The notes under the pieces: generated by a model | Databases searched by the model: none | What the model saw: only the letters and a program-made list of their open reading frames with translations | Told to the model about the DNA's origin: nothing | Position numbers and translations under genes: made by a program | Part shown: piece by piece, positions 6,690 to 14,942 of the stretch | Position numbering within the stretch: the stretch's first letter is position 1 | Layout: each line of letters starts with the position of its first letter | From: Thermohalobaculum sp038524325 | GTDB lineage: Bacteria; Pseudomonadota; Alphaproteobacteria; Rhodobacterales; Rhodobacteraceae | Length of the DNA stretch: 21,525 nt | Assembly: GCA_038524325.1 (NCBI GenBank) | Contig: JBCBIS010000055.1 | Location: 1 to 21,525 of the forward strand | Reading direction: 5' to 3'

Positions 6690-7624
6690 CACGGCGCAAG
6701 TCACCGGGGCGCGGAGGGTCGCGAACCGGTCGAGCGGACGGGGGAGCGAGCCGAAAGGGCGCTCCAAAACGCGGCAATCCATCGCCTCGCAAACAGGACG
6801 AAGCGGTGTCGGCAGAGGGGGCCGACGGCGATGTGGACGCCGCTGGGCATGGGATGCGCGCGTCGGGGCTGCCCGAGGGCCCGCGCCCGTCAAAAAAAGC
6901 GATGCCTTCGGACAAAGGCAAGACCGGCTCGGGCCGCGGCGAACGGGCTCTGCGCACCAGGGTGAAAACCGCCAAGGGACGCCGGCTCTCATCGACCCGC
7001 TGGCTCGAGCGGCAGCTGAACGACCCTTATGTGGCCCGTGCGCAGGCCGAAGGCTATCGCGGCCGAGCGGCCTACAAGCTCATCGAAATCGATGACAAAC
7101 TCCGGTTTCTGGTGCCTGGGGCACGTGTCGTCGATCTGGGCGCCGCGCCGGGGGGATGGGCGCAGGTGGCGGTGGCGCGGGTCAACGCGCTCGGCCAGAA
7201 ACAAGGAAAGGCGCAGGGCCAGGTGCTCTGCGTCGACTTGCAGGAAGTCGCGCCGATTGCGGGCGCCGAGGCCGTGCAACTCGATTTTCTCGATGACGGC
7301 GCCGAGGAGCAGGTGAAGGTCCTCTTGGGCGGGCAGGCCGATGTGGTGCTCAGCGACATGGCCGCGGCATCAAGCGGGCATCGGCAGACGGATCACTTGA
7401 AGATCATGGCTCTGGCGGAAGCCGCTGCCGATTTCGCCTTCGACGTTCTGGCGCCGGACGGCAGTTTTGCCGCCAAGGTCTTGCAGGGGGGCACCGAGGC
7501 GGCCCTTCTGGCCCGCCTGAAGCAGGGCTTCGAGCGGGTGACACATGTCAAACCGCCGGCGAGCCGGAAAGACAGCGCCGAGATGTTCGTCGTGGCAACC
7601 GGGTTCCGGCCCAGGGCGTGTTAA
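6686..7624 (+). CDS. rlmE: 23S rRNA (uridine-2'-O)-methyltransferase RlmE (RrmJ/FtsJ)
   Basis: It methylates the 2'-OH of the A-loop uridine (U2552 in E. coli) of 23S rRNA in the 50S subunit. The K-D-K-E catalytic tetrad is visible: Lys131 (RAAYKL), Asp224 (LSDMAAASSGH), Lys264 (AAKVLQGG) and Glu299 (DSAEMFVVATG). The SAM loop is VVDLGAAPGGW at 148-158. The protein has 312 residues against 209 in E. coli. The extra length is an N-terminal extension of about 100 residues rich in Lys, Arg, Gly, Ser and Pro, probably disordered and RNA-binding. It starts at GTG within the stop of the Ppx/GppA gene. A hairpin follows five bases after the stop. Confidence 0.94.
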   Translation: MTRRKSPGRGGSRTGRADGGASRKGAPKRGNPSPRKQDEAVSAEGADGDVDAAGHGMRASGLPEGPRPSKKAMPSDKGKTGSGRGERALRTRVKTAKGRRLSSTRWLERQLNDPYVARAQAEGYRGRAAYKLIEIDDKLRFLVPGARVVDLGAAPGGWAQVAVARVNALGQKQGKAQGQVLCVDLQEVAPIAGAEAVQLDFLDDGAEEQVKVLLGGQADVVLSDMAAASSGHRQTDHLKIMALAEAAADFAFDVLAPDGSFAAKVLQGGTEAALLARLKQGFERVTHVKPPASRKDSAEMFVVATGFRPRAC

Positions 7625-7813
7625 ACGGAATGCCCGTTCCGGGCATACGCCTGCTTCTGCAAATCCCTCCGGAATTTGCGTGGGCTGTGGATGGCAGCCG
7701 TCGGGTTGCAATCACGCGCCCGCGCCTCGTTACGCTTCGGAGAAGCGTGGCGAGGGTATGGAATGTCCGGCCCCTGGCCGGACGCCGTTTGCGAGGATTT
7801 GGCTCCAGGGCGG
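7625..7813. other. Non-coding convergent gap with five consecutive hairpins
   Basis: This stretch lies between the ends of two converging genes and holds five perfect or near-perfect inverted repeats in a row: ATGCCCG/CGGGCAT with a 3-base loop (7630-7646); GCAAAT..CC/GG..ATTTGC (7659-7679, one mismatch, 3-base loop); GGCTG/CAGCC with a 7-base loop (7683-7699); CCTCG plus ACGCTTC pairing with GAAGCGT plus CGAGG (7725-7755, 2x2 internal loop, 3-base loop); and GTCCGGCC/GGCCGGAC with a 3-base loop (7765-7783). No open frame here looks protein-coding. It could be a pair of back-to-back terminators or a structured RNA. None has a strong U-tract; only the first, read on the minus strand, is followed by a weak T-rich stretch (TCCGTTTA). 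Confidence 0.5.
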
Positions 7814-8626
7814 TCAGCGGTGTTTGCAGATAACGGCGACATGCTCGCTGTCTGGCAAATAGCGGATTTTCCGACCGAGGCGCATTGGCCGACCGCGCAA
7901 CGTATCGATCGCCGTGCGGCGCAGCGCCTCCAGCGGCGATAGACCCGCTTCGGGCACATGGAAGCTGACAGAGGCGATATGGTCCGCGACCGCTTCCGGC
8001 GTTCGGAATGCATGCGGTGCCGGAAACACTCCGTTCGCTAGGAAGCCCTTGAGCAGGCGGCGGGTCGAGAGGACCTGTTCGGCGCTGTGCCGGCTCTCGG
8101 CGCCGCCATCGCCGCGTCCGTTGTCCATCAGATCCTCGATGACGAAGATACCTCCCGGCGCCAGGCGGGGCAGCAGCATTTCGAGCGTGATCTGTTGGTG
8201 GTCGGGTCTGTGCGAGCCATCGTCGATGATCACGTCGAACGCAACCTCTCCGACCTCTTGCAGGAACCCGCTCCAGGCGGTCCGATCGCCCTGGTCGAGT
8301 TGAAACGTCCGCAACCGTTCGTTCTCCAGATGGGTCGCCGGATTGATATCCACGCCATAGATCTGCCCTCGCTCGAAATAGGCATGCAGCGCCTTGATCG
8401 AGCCGCCGCCCTCGGCATTCCGTCCATGGGCGATATGGGCCTCCCAATGCGCGCCGCGGACCCCGAGGCCGATCTCCAACACATGCACCGGCCGATCGCG
8501 CAGGGGCTGGAAGAACCCCTCATAGACATCGGTGTAATTGTTGCCGCCCCAGCGCGCACTTGGCCCGATCGTCCCTTTGTCCGAGCCGAAACGGTTGGAA
8601 AGGTCGGTCAGCGAGGGACGGATCAT
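7814..8626 (-). CDS. Class I SAM-dependent O-methyltransferase, macrocin/MycE-like
   Basis: A 270-residue protein with the pattern of sugar or polyketide-sugar O-methyltransferases: FGSDKGT near the N-terminus; YTDVYEGFFQPLRDRPVHVL; EIGLGVRG as the SAM-binding loop; FERGQIYGVDINPA with the acidic end of strand beta-2; FDVIIDDGSHRPDHQ, where family members have a metal/catalytic Asp-Asp and the conserved DDGSH motif; GGIFVIEDL; and a C-terminal strand ending HVAVICKHR. The substrate is unknown. I chose ATG 8626 because GGAGGA lies five bases before it; the open frame extends much further upstream but into the guaB control region and gene. It has no biosynthetic partners in the window and sits alone between rlmE (convergent) and guaB (divergent), which suggests an accessory insertion into a conserved neighbourhood. 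Confidence 0.82.
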   Translation of the reverse strand: MIRPSLTDLSNRFGSDKGTIGPSARWGGNNYTDVYEGFFQPLRDRPVHVLEIGLGVRGAHWEAHIAHGRNAEGGGSIKALHAYFERGQIYGVDINPATHLENERLRTFQLDQGDRTAWSGFLQEVGEVAFDVIIDDGSHRPDHQQITLEMLLPRLAPGGIFVIEDLMDNGRGDGGAESRHSAEQVLSTRRLLKGFLANGVFPAPHAFRTPEAVADHIASVSFHVPEAGLSPLEALRRTAIDTLRGRPMRLGRKIRYLPDSEHVAVICKHR

Positions 8627-8744
8627 CGGGTCCTCCGAAAGCGGAAACGGGTGGGAGACTGTGCGCGATGAAACATCTTCCCTTTCCGCGGTCAACATGA
8701 GATACGGGGCCGCCAACACCGACCCCCTGCCGCTGGAGTAAGTG

Positions 8745-10199
8745 ATGCAGATTCGTGAGGCTCTCACATTCGACGACGTTCTTCTGGTGCCCGGCGCCTC
8801 GGAAGTGATGCCGGCCGAGGCGGACACCCGCACCCGTGTGACATCCGAAATCGAGCTGAATATTCCCTTGCTCTCCTCGGCCATGGACACGGTGACAGAG
8901 GGGGCGATGGCCATCGCCATGGCGCAATCCGGCGGGATGGGTGTGATCCACCGCAATCTCGGGATCGAGGAGCAGGCGGCCCAGGTGCGTCAGGTCAAGC
9001 GCTTCGAATCCGGGGTGGTCTATAACCCCGTCACGATCCGGCCGAACCAGACCCTGGCGGACATGAAGGCGCTTAGCGCGCAGTATAACATCACCGGCTT
9101 TCCAGTGGTCGATGCCGGGGGGCGGTTGGTCGGCATTCTCACCCATCGCGACATCCGGTTTTGCGATGACCCGACCACCCCGGTCAGCCAGTTGATGACG
9201 TCGGAGAACCTCGCCACCGTGCGCGAACCGGTGGATCTGGACGAAGCGAAAAAACTGCTCCAGGCCCGGCGGATCGAGAAGCTTCTGGTGGTCAATGACC
9301 GCGGCGAGTGCACCGGCCTGCTGACGGTCAAGGACATCCAGAAGGCAGTGTTGAACCCGCAGGCCTGCAAGGACCAACTCGGCCGCCTGCGCGTGGCCGC
9401 GGCGACGACTGTGGGCGACCAGGGGTTCGACCGGTCGACGGCGCTTATCGATGCCGGCGTGGATCTGGTGGTGATCGACACCGCCCATGGCCACTCGGCC
9501 AGCGTCGCCCAGGCGGTGGAGCGGATCAAGAAACACTCGAACTCGGTCCAGGTGGTCGCCGGCAATGTCGCCACTGCCGAGGCGACGCGCGCCCTGATCG
9601 GCGCCGGGGCGGATGCCGTGAAGATCGGGATCGGTCCGGGCTCGATCTGCACCACGCGGATCGTGGCGGGGGTCGGTATGCCGCAGCTGACGGCGGTGAT
9701 GGATTGCGCGGAGGAAGCGGCTCGCCAGGGCAAGCCGGTGATCGCGGATGGCGGTATCAAATTCTCAGGCGATCTCGCCAAGGCCATCGCGGCGGGTGCC
9801 CATTGCGCCATGATCGGCTCGATGCTGGCGGGCACCGATGAGGCGCCGGGCGAGGTCTTCCTGTTCCAGGGTCGCAGCTTCAAAAGCTATCGCGGCATGG
9901 GCTCGGTCGGCGCCATGGCCCGCGGCTCGGCCGATCGGTACTTCCAGAAAGAGGTGGCGAGCGAGAAACTGGTGCCTGAGGGGATCGAGGGCCAAGTCCC
10001 CTATAAAGGCCCCGCCGGCACCGTCATCCACCAGCTCGTCGGCGGCCTGCGCGCCGCCATGGGCTATACCGGCGCCAAGACCATCGCCGATATGCACGCG
10101 TCCACCAACTTCGTGAAGATCACCGGCGCCGGGCTGAAGGAAAGCCATGTCCACGACGTCCAGATCACCCGCGAGGCGCCGAATTACCGGGGGACCTGA
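8745..10199 (+). CDS. guaB: Inosine-5'-monophosphate dehydrogenase
   Basis: It oxidises IMP to XMP with NAD+, the rate-limiting step of guanine nucleotide synthesis. It has 484 residues. The barrel begins with LTFDDVLLVPGAS (8-19) and PLLSSAMDTV (41-50). Two CBS domains interrupt it at about 95-205 (TLADMKALSAQYNITGFPVV and LDEAKKLLQARRIEKLLVV). The catalytic loop GPGSICTT places the active Cys at 302, and the mobile flap is SYRGMGSVGAMARGSADRYF. The start could be GTG 8742 or ATG 8745; GGAG at 8735-8738 gives better spacing to the ATG and the family begins MQIREALTFDD. It is divergent from the O-methyltransferase gene; the 118 bases between them must hold both promoters, and no clear consensus was found. 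Confidence 0.97.
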   Translation: MQIREALTFDDVLLVPGASEVMPAEADTRTRVTSEIELNIPLLSSAMDTVTEGAMAIAMAQSGGMGVIHRNLGIEEQAAQVRQVKRFESGVVYNPVTIRPNQTLADMKALSAQYNITGFPVVDAGGRLVGILTHRDIRFCDDPTTPVSQLMTSENLATVREPVDLDEAKKLLQARRIEKLLVVNDRGECTGLLTVKDIQKAVLNPQACKDQLGRLRVAAATTVGDQGFDRSTALIDAGVDLVVIDTAHGHSASVAQAVERIKKHSNSVQVVAGNVATAEATRALIGAGADAVKIGIGPGSICTTRIVAGVGMPQLTAVMDCAEEAARQGKPVIADGGIKFSGDLAKAIAAGAHCAMIGSMLAGTDEAPGEVFLFQGRSFKSYRGMGSVGAMARGSADRYFQKEVASEKLVPEGIEGQVPYKGPAGTVIHQLVGGLRAAMGYTGAKTIADMHASTNFVKITGAGLKESHVHDVQITREAPNYRGT

Positions 10200-10206
10200 C
10201 CGACCC

Positions 10207-10671
10207 TCAATTCACGGGGTCGTCTGGTGGTGGCGTCGGCGGCTTTTGGCCTCGCGCCGTTGCCGCAGAGCTTGTCGCCCGTCGATCCAAACGCGCCCGC
10301 AGACGGGCGATCTCCTTCTCATTCGCTTCGATCAGCGTCTCTTCGGCCAGCGCCTCTGAACTGATCTCCGAAAAACCAGTCAAGGCTCCGCTCAGGGCTC
10401 CTGGACCGGCGTGCAGTGCGAGACAGTCCTCCACACGCTCGACGCCGGCAAGCGTGCAGGCCAGAGAGAGCCTCGCGAGCTGCTCCGCTCGAAGCAGGGC
10501 GTTGCGGTCCTCAAGCTGATCGATCCGCCATGCCAGGATATCGCGGTCTGTCGGCGGCGTGATCGGCGCGACATCGCGGGCGGGCTCGACCGAGGTTGCA
10601 TCTCGCGGCGCCTCTTGCGCCGAGCATGCTGCAAGGCCGATCATCGCGAGCAGCGCGGAGACAGCCCTCAT
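10207..10671 (-). CDS. Putative lipoprotein with coiled-coil region, unknown function
   Basis: A 154-residue protein with a short lipoprotein signal: MRAVSALLAMIGLAAC with lipobox LAAC and the lipidated Cys at 16. The +2 residue is Ser, so outer-membrane retention is likely by the general Lol rule. Residues 45-70 (RIDQLEDRNALLRAEQLAR) and about 105-130 (EETLIEANEKEIARLRARL) look like coiled coils. The C-terminus is rich in Ala, Thr and Pro. Two Cys lie at 72 and 83 and could form a disulfide. Its ATG overlaps the stop of the DUF6338-like gene by four bases (ATGA), so the two are coupled and probably act together at the cell envelope. I do not recognise a named family. Confidence 0.7.
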   Translation of the reverse strand: MRAVSALLAMIGLAACSAQEAPRDATSVEPARDVAPITPPTDRDILAWRIDQLEDRNALLRAEQLARLSLACTLAGVERVEDCLALHAGPGALSGALTGFSEISSEALAEETLIEANEKEIARLRARLDRRATSSAATARGQKPPTPPPDDPVN

Positions 10672-11294
10672 CCCGGCTGCTCAGCGATGAACTCGACCAT
10701 ACGAACCGCTTCGATGTCGGTGATCAGAAGGTCGCCGCGGGCCGGGCGCGCCTCGGGTCTCTGCGTCAGCTTGCCGATTTTGGCCTCGGGCGCCTCGATC
10801 CGGGCATCGCCCAGGCAGATCTCGCGGGTCTGGCCGCTCATCGAGTAGTATTTTGCGTAGCCGGTGATCTTGCTGCCATCGCACATATGCAACACCAGCC
10901 AGCGGCCATCATTTTCGCGGAACACATGCTCCCAGGTGTCGTCGGTCGAGTAGTGCCGGGTCAGCCCCACGCGTTCGAACAGGTGCTGGAGCTTGCGGCT
11001 CTCGATCAGCAAGGCCGTCAGGGCTCCCAGGGCACAGGCGGTCAGAGTTGCGATGTAGAAATGCGGCGAGCGGGCGAGCTCCGTCCAGTCGCCCTTCGTG
11101 AAATCGGCCGGCTGGGGCGGCGGGTGGCCGAGGCCCGCGGCGATAAGGCTGGCAAACATCGCCAGCAGGACCGAGAAGATCACCAGCGAGGCGGTCGACA
11201 GCGCGCGGTTGCGGAAATAGGAATGCACACCCGCGCCGATCAGCCCGGGCATGAGCAGGAGGATCAATTGCAGGGTCGTCGGATCGAGCTTCAC
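10668..11294 (-). CDS. DUF6338-like membrane protein
   Basis: A 208-residue protein with three likely membrane segments: residues 7-25 (TLQLILLLMPGLIGAGVHS), 35-55 (TASLVIFSVLLAMFASLIAAG) and 79-97 (FYIATLTACALGALTALLI). A soluble C-terminal domain follows, with TWEHVFRENDGRWLVLHMCDG, GYAKYYSMSGQTREICLGDA and GDLLITDIEAVRMVEF. That order (a W-x-x-x-F stretch, a DGS turn, a GY..S strand, then an I..VEF end) matches my memory of DUF6338, a family of unknown function with a small beta domain after the membrane part. It is upstream of and overlaps the lipoprotein gene, and divergent from the RsmB-type gene across a 79-base gap. Confidence 0.62.
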   Translation of the reverse strand: MKLDPTTLQLILLLMPGLIGAGVHSYFRNRALSTASLVIFSVLLAMFASLIAAGLGHPPPQPADFTKGDWTELARSPHFYIATLTACALGALTALLIESRKLQHLFERVGLTRHYSTDDTWEHVFRENDGRWLVLHMCDGSKITGYAKYYSMSGQTREICLGDARIEAPEAKIGKLTQRPEARPARGDLLITDIEAVRMVEFIAEQPG

Positions 11295-11373
11295 CGATCA
11301 GGGGCCTCTTTCGCTGACCTCGATCGAAATGGTCCGGCACCGGTGATGCGCTGTCAACCTCGGGACCGCGCGG

Positions 11374-12573
11374 ATGCGTCCTGACGCCCGCGTTGCGGCA
11401 GCGATCGAGGTGCTCTCGACCTGGGCGGCGGATGCAGGGCCGGCGGAGCGGCTGCTGGCGGCCTGGGGGCGCGGCAACCGCTATGCCGGGTCCGGCGATC
11501 GTCGAGCGGTGGCGGATCTGGTCTATGATGCGATCCGGCGCAAACGGTCCGCGCTCTGGGCGGCGGGCTATGCTGGTCCGGAAGGGGCCGGGATTGCGCG
11601 GCCGATGATGCTCGGCGCGCTGTCCCTGGCAGGCGCGGATCTTGAGGGTTTGTTCAGCGGACGGGACCATGCGCCTCCAGCGCTGACACCGGCGGAGCGG
11701 GCAGCCTTGCGGCCCGTCGACGAAGCGCCGCGCGCCATCCGCCTGGATCTGCCTGACTGGGCCGAGCCGTATCTCGATCATGTTCCTGAGGCCGCCCTGT
11801 CGTTGCTTGGTGAGCGCGCGCCCCTGGATCTGCGGGCCAACCGCCTGCGCGGTAGCCGCGAGGATGCCCTCGCCACACTCATGGGCGATGGGATCTCGGC
11901 CGCTCCTCTGACCACCGACCCCGACGCGTTGCGGGTTCTGGCGCAGGGGCATCGGGTGCGAACGAGCGCGGCCTATCTCAGCGGGTTGGTCGAAATCCAG
12001 GACGCATCGAGCCAGCGCGCCGCCCGGTTCGCCGCCGCGCAGCCGGGCGAGACGGTGCTGGACTATTGCGCCGGCGGGGGAGGCAAGTCGCTGGCCTTCG
12101 CGTCTCAGATGGAGAACAGAGGCCGCATAATCGCCCATGACGTCTCCGCCGCGAGGTTGTCGCAGATTGCCCCTCGCGCCGCCCGCGCAGGTGCGGTGAT
12201 CGAGATCGCAGAGACGGGCGGTTTGGATGCGCTCCGCCAAAGCTGCGATCTGGTCTTCGTCGATGCCCCCTGCTCGGGCTCGGGCGCCTGGCGCAGGAAT
12301 GCGGAGGAGAAATGGCGCCTCACCCCTGATGCGCTGCGCAGCTTTAGCGAATTGCAGCGGCGCGTGCTCGAGGGCGCACGGGCCTGTCTTGCTCCTCAAG
12401 GACGGCTGATCTATGCGACCTGCTCCCTCTTCCGGCCTGAGAACGAAGATCAGGTCGCGGCATTCCTGGCGGATCACCCCGAGATGCGCTTGAACCGGTC
12501 CCTTGCTCTGACCGAACTCGGCGAAGGGGACGGTTTCTATATGGCGGAACTGGTGCTCTGCCCGCAAAAGTAG
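11374..12573 (+). CDS. RsmB/NOP-family rRNA cytosine-C5 methyltransferase
   Basis: A SAM-dependent RNA m5C methyltransferase of the Sun/RsmB (Fmu) type, which modifies 16S rRNA in E. coli (C967). It has 399 residues. An N-terminal NusB-like helical part (about 1-110, with RNRYAGSGDRRAVADLVYDAIRR-type features) precedes the catalytic domain. There, QDASSQRAA (209-217), LDYCAGGGGKSLA (229-241), FVDAPCSGSG with Cys300 and YATCSLFRPENE with Cys350 are the family motifs. The two Cys residues are the catalytic pair (covalent attack and enzyme release). The start is assigned to ATG 11374; its ribosome-binding site is weak. The exact target nucleotide cannot be inferred, and the protein is shorter than E. 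coli RsmB (429). Confidence 0.9.
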   Translation: MRPDARVAAAIEVLSTWAADAGPAERLLAAWGRGNRYAGSGDRRAVADLVYDAIRRKRSALWAAGYAGPEGAGIARPMMLGALSLAGADLEGLFSGRDHAPPALTPAERAALRPVDEAPRAIRLDLPDWAEPYLDHVPEAALSLLGERAPLDLRANRLRGSREDALATLMGDGISAAPLTTDPDALRVLAQGHRVRTSAAYLSGLVEIQDASSQRAARFAAAQPGETVLDYCAGGGGKSLAFASQMENRGRIIAHDVSAARLSQIAPRAARAGAVIEIAETGGLDALRQSCDLVFVDAPCSGSGAWRRNAEEKWRLTPDALRSFSELQRRVLEGARACLAPQGRLIYATCSLFRPENEDQVAAFLADHPEMRLNRSLALTELGEGDGFYMAELVLCPQK

Positions 12574-12598
12574 ATAAGTATCGGCCATAAAAACGCCT

Positions 12599-12627
12599 TT
12601 GAGTTGTTGTCTGGCCCTCGTTATCCT
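12599..12627 (+). promoter_or_regulatory. Candidate promoter for cckA
   Basis: TTGAGT (12599-12604) and TATCCT (12622-12627) are separated by 17 bases, each matching four of six sigma-70 consensus positions. They lie in the 89-base gap after the RsmB-type gene and would start transcription about 30 bases before the cckA ATG. Motif matching by eye only. Confidence 0.35.
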
Positions 12628-12662
12628 GGCGAAAACCTTGCTACGGGACGGATTGACGGGAA

Positions 12663-14903
12663 ATGGGGTTCGGTCTGGTGGTGTCGAGTGTTGGCGCGGA
12701 AGTGATGGTGCTCGCGGTCCTGTTGATCACAGGGGTCGCCATCGCCTTCGGCATCTGGCTGGTCATCCGCATGGTCAGTCAGCTCCGCGTCGATTTTTCG
12801 ACCGAGATCGAACGGCTGGACGCGGCCGGCCTGCCCGCCATTCTCTCGCATCTGGACGGCCGCGTGATCCATCAGACCGAGCGGTTGCTTTTGCTGAATG
12901 ACCGGAAGGCCCATCGCGTTGAAGACGTGCTCTCGGGTGTTCTGGAAGGGATCGAGCCCAAAATGCTCTACCGACTCTCGCGCGCCTCCTCGGCGGCGGG
13001 GTTTGCCGTGCGGCCAGTCCGGCAGCGCGAGGATGGGCTGGAGAGCTATCTGACCTGCACACGGCTCTCGGCCGATCTGGTGGTCTGGTCGGTCCTGACG
13101 GCCGAGGATATGCGCGGCAGTTTCGGTGAGGCCGCCAACGCGTTATGGGGCATGCGCGCTTTGCCCGCCCTGCATCTGACACCCGGCGGCAAGGCTGCTC
13201 CCACCGATGGGTTCCTGGAAGAATTTGGCTCGACCGTGAGCGCCGTCCTGGATCAGGTGGGCAATGCGCCAGTGCCGAACGGCGCGCGGGTCACGCTGAC
13301 AACCGCCCGGCGCGAGGTTGGCGCCTATCGGGTGTTCTCCCTGCCGCTGGGCGTGGACGGGACCACGATGATGCTTTTTCTTGGCGATGAGCGCGGGAAC
13401 GCTCCGCCAGGCTCGGCCACCGTTGCACTCGATACGCTGCCCGTCGCCTTGATGCAGTTCGACCTCGAGGGCCGGTTCCTCTGGCTCAACCAGCAAGCCT
13501 CGCAGATCCTGGGCGAGGCGCCGGCGCAGGGCACCGAGATCGACAAAATGTTCTCGGCCCTCGGTCGCCCGATCCCGGCGCTGATCGAGGAAGCGATGAG
13601 CGGCGCCGCCAGCCGGCGCGGAGCCATGGTGCGGCTGGACGGCCAAAAGCCCGGTGGGTTCCTGCAGATCACCTTGATCCGCAGCGAACTGGACGGGATC
13701 GACGGACTTATCGCCGTGCTCAACGATGCGAACGAGCTGCGTGAGTTGGAGGACCGTTTCGCGCAAAGCCAGAAGATGGAGGCGGTCGGCAAGCTCGCCG
13801 GCGGCGTCGCGCATGACTTCAACAACGTGCTGACGGCGATCAAAGGCCATTGTGATTTCGTGTTGATGGGCAAGGAGCAGACCCATCCCGATTACGAGGA
13901 CCTGGTCCAGATCCGCCAGAATTCGAACCGGGCGGCCTCGATGGTGCGGCACCTTCTGGCGTTCTCGCGTCAGCAGACCCTGCAGCCGCAGATGCTGAAC
14001 CTTCGTGACGTGATCTCGGACGCGCATGTGTTCTTGAACTCGGTCATCGGCGAGAAGGTCGTTCTGCATATCGACCACGAGCGGGAGTTGTGGCCGGTGA
14101 TGGCCGATCAGCATCAGCTTGAGCAGGTCTTGATGAACCTCGTCGTGAACGCCCGCGACGCGATGGAGGAAGGCGGCACCGTCACCGTCGCAACCCGCAA
14201 TGTCAGCCAGCCGCGGGAAGAGGTGGTGCAAGGCATCGCCGTGCCGCCCGGCAGTTATGTCGAGATCAGCGTCACCGACGATGGCACCGGCATCCCGGAG
14301 GATGTGATCGACCGGGTCTTCGACCCGTTCTTCACCACCAAGCCGCAGGGGCAGGGGACGGGCCTCGGCCTCTCGACCGTCTATGGGATCGTCAAGCAAT
14401 CCGGCGGCTTCATCTTTGCCCAGAACCTCAACGAGGGCGGTGCGTGTTTTCGCCTGATGCTGCCCTGTGCGAGCCCATCCTCCCGCCGCGAGACGGCGGA
14501 GGCACCGGCCGAGCTACGCCGCGATCTGACCGGACAGGCGACAGTGCTGCTGGTCGAGGATGAGGACTCGATCCGCTCGGTCGGCTCACGGGCTCTGAAA
14601 CTCCGCGGCTATCGGGTGCATGAGGCGGCTTCGGCGGAGGACGCGATGAAGCTGCTTTCGGAGGACAAGATCACCGTGGATGTCCTCGTCTCGGATGTGG
14701 TGATGCCGGGCATGGACGGACCAACCTTCGCCGTCCAGGCCCGCGCGATCCGCCCGGGTCTGCGGTTGATCTTCGTCTCGGGCTATGCCGAAGATAACTT
14801 CAAGAACGCCGAACTCGGCGACGATTTCCTGTTTCTGCCGAAACCGTTCTCGATCAACGAGTTGACGGCGAAGGTGAAAGAGGCCCTGGACGAGGCAGCC
14901 TGA
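12663..14903 (+). CDS. cckA: Hybrid histidine kinase CckA (head of the ChpT-CtrA phosphorelay)
   Basis: A 746-residue inner-membrane sensor kinase with a fused receiver. One clear membrane segment (about 13-37) is followed by a PAS-like region with a weak first domain and a second at about 255-355 (LPVALMQFDLEGRFLWLNQQ). The dimerisation/phosphoacceptor helix is SQKMEAVGKLAGGVAHDFNN with His384. The kinase domain shows the N box MNLVVNARDA (491-500), DDGTGI (539-544), FDPFFTTK (553-560) and GTGLGL (565-570). The receiver (about 626-745) has acidic VEDED, phosphoacceptor Asp678 in SDVVMPGMDG, FVSGYAEDNF and Lys727 in LPKPFS. The SQKMEAVG..AHDFNN and VSDVVMPGMDGPTFA...FVSGYAED signatures are those of CckA, which phosphorylates CtrA through ChpT and in Rhodobacterales controls motility and gene-transfer-agent production. 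Its position upstream of recA is also usual for the group. No strong ribosome-binding site is seen. Confidence 0.88.
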   Translation: MGFGLVVSSVGAEVMVLAVLLITGVAIAFGIWLVIRMVSQLRVDFSTEIERLDAAGLPAILSHLDGRVIHQTERLLLLNDRKAHRVEDVLSGVLEGIEPKMLYRLSRASSAAGFAVRPVRQREDGLESYLTCTRLSADLVVWSVLTAEDMRGSFGEAANALWGMRALPALHLTPGGKAAPTDGFLEEFGSTVSAVLDQVGNAPVPNGARVTLTTARREVGAYRVFSLPLGVDGTTMMLFLGDERGNAPPGSATVALDTLPVALMQFDLEGRFLWLNQQASQILGEAPAQGTEIDKMFSALGRPIPALIEEAMSGAASRRGAMVRLDGQKPGGFLQITLIRSELDGIDGLIAVLNDANELRELEDRFAQSQKMEAVGKLAGGVAHDFNNVLTAIKGHCDFVLMGKEQTHPDYEDLVQIRQNSNRAASMVRHLLAFSRQQTLQPQMLNLRDVISDAHVFLNSVIGEKVVLHIDHERELWPVMADQHQLEQVLMNLVVNARDAMEEGGTVTVATRNVSQPREEVVQGIAVPPGSYVEISVTDDGTGIPEDVIDRVFDPFFTTKPQGQGTGLGLSTVYGIVKQSGGFIFAQNLNEGGACFRLMLPCASPSSRRETAEAPAELRRDLTGQATVLLVEDEDSIRSVGSRALKLRGYRVHEAASAEDAMKLLSEDKITVDVLVSDVVMPGMDGPTFAVQARAIRPGLRLIFVSGYAEDNFKNAELGDDFLFLPKPFSINELTAKVKEALDEAA

Positions 14904-14942
14904 CCCCGCAGCCATCTGCGCCGCCTCCGACCGCGCTGGATG

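Noticed and set aside
7701..7725. GGGTTGCAATC stretch resembling a tRNA T-arm in the gap after rlmE
   Set aside because: The invariant TTCGA core is not there (TTGCA instead), and no acceptor, D or anticodon arms can be placed around it.
8520..9536. Long minus-strand open frame across the start of guaB
   Set aside because: It is antisense to the conserved IMP dehydrogenase coding sequence, and its His/Arg/Gly-rich composition is typical of GC-rich shadows.
10909..12588. A 559-codon minus-strand open frame opposite the RsmB-type gene, running into the DUF6338-like gene in another frame
   Set aside because: The RsmB motifs on the plus strand and the membrane pattern of the DUF6338-like protein account for the DNA. 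The long frame has no recognisable domain.
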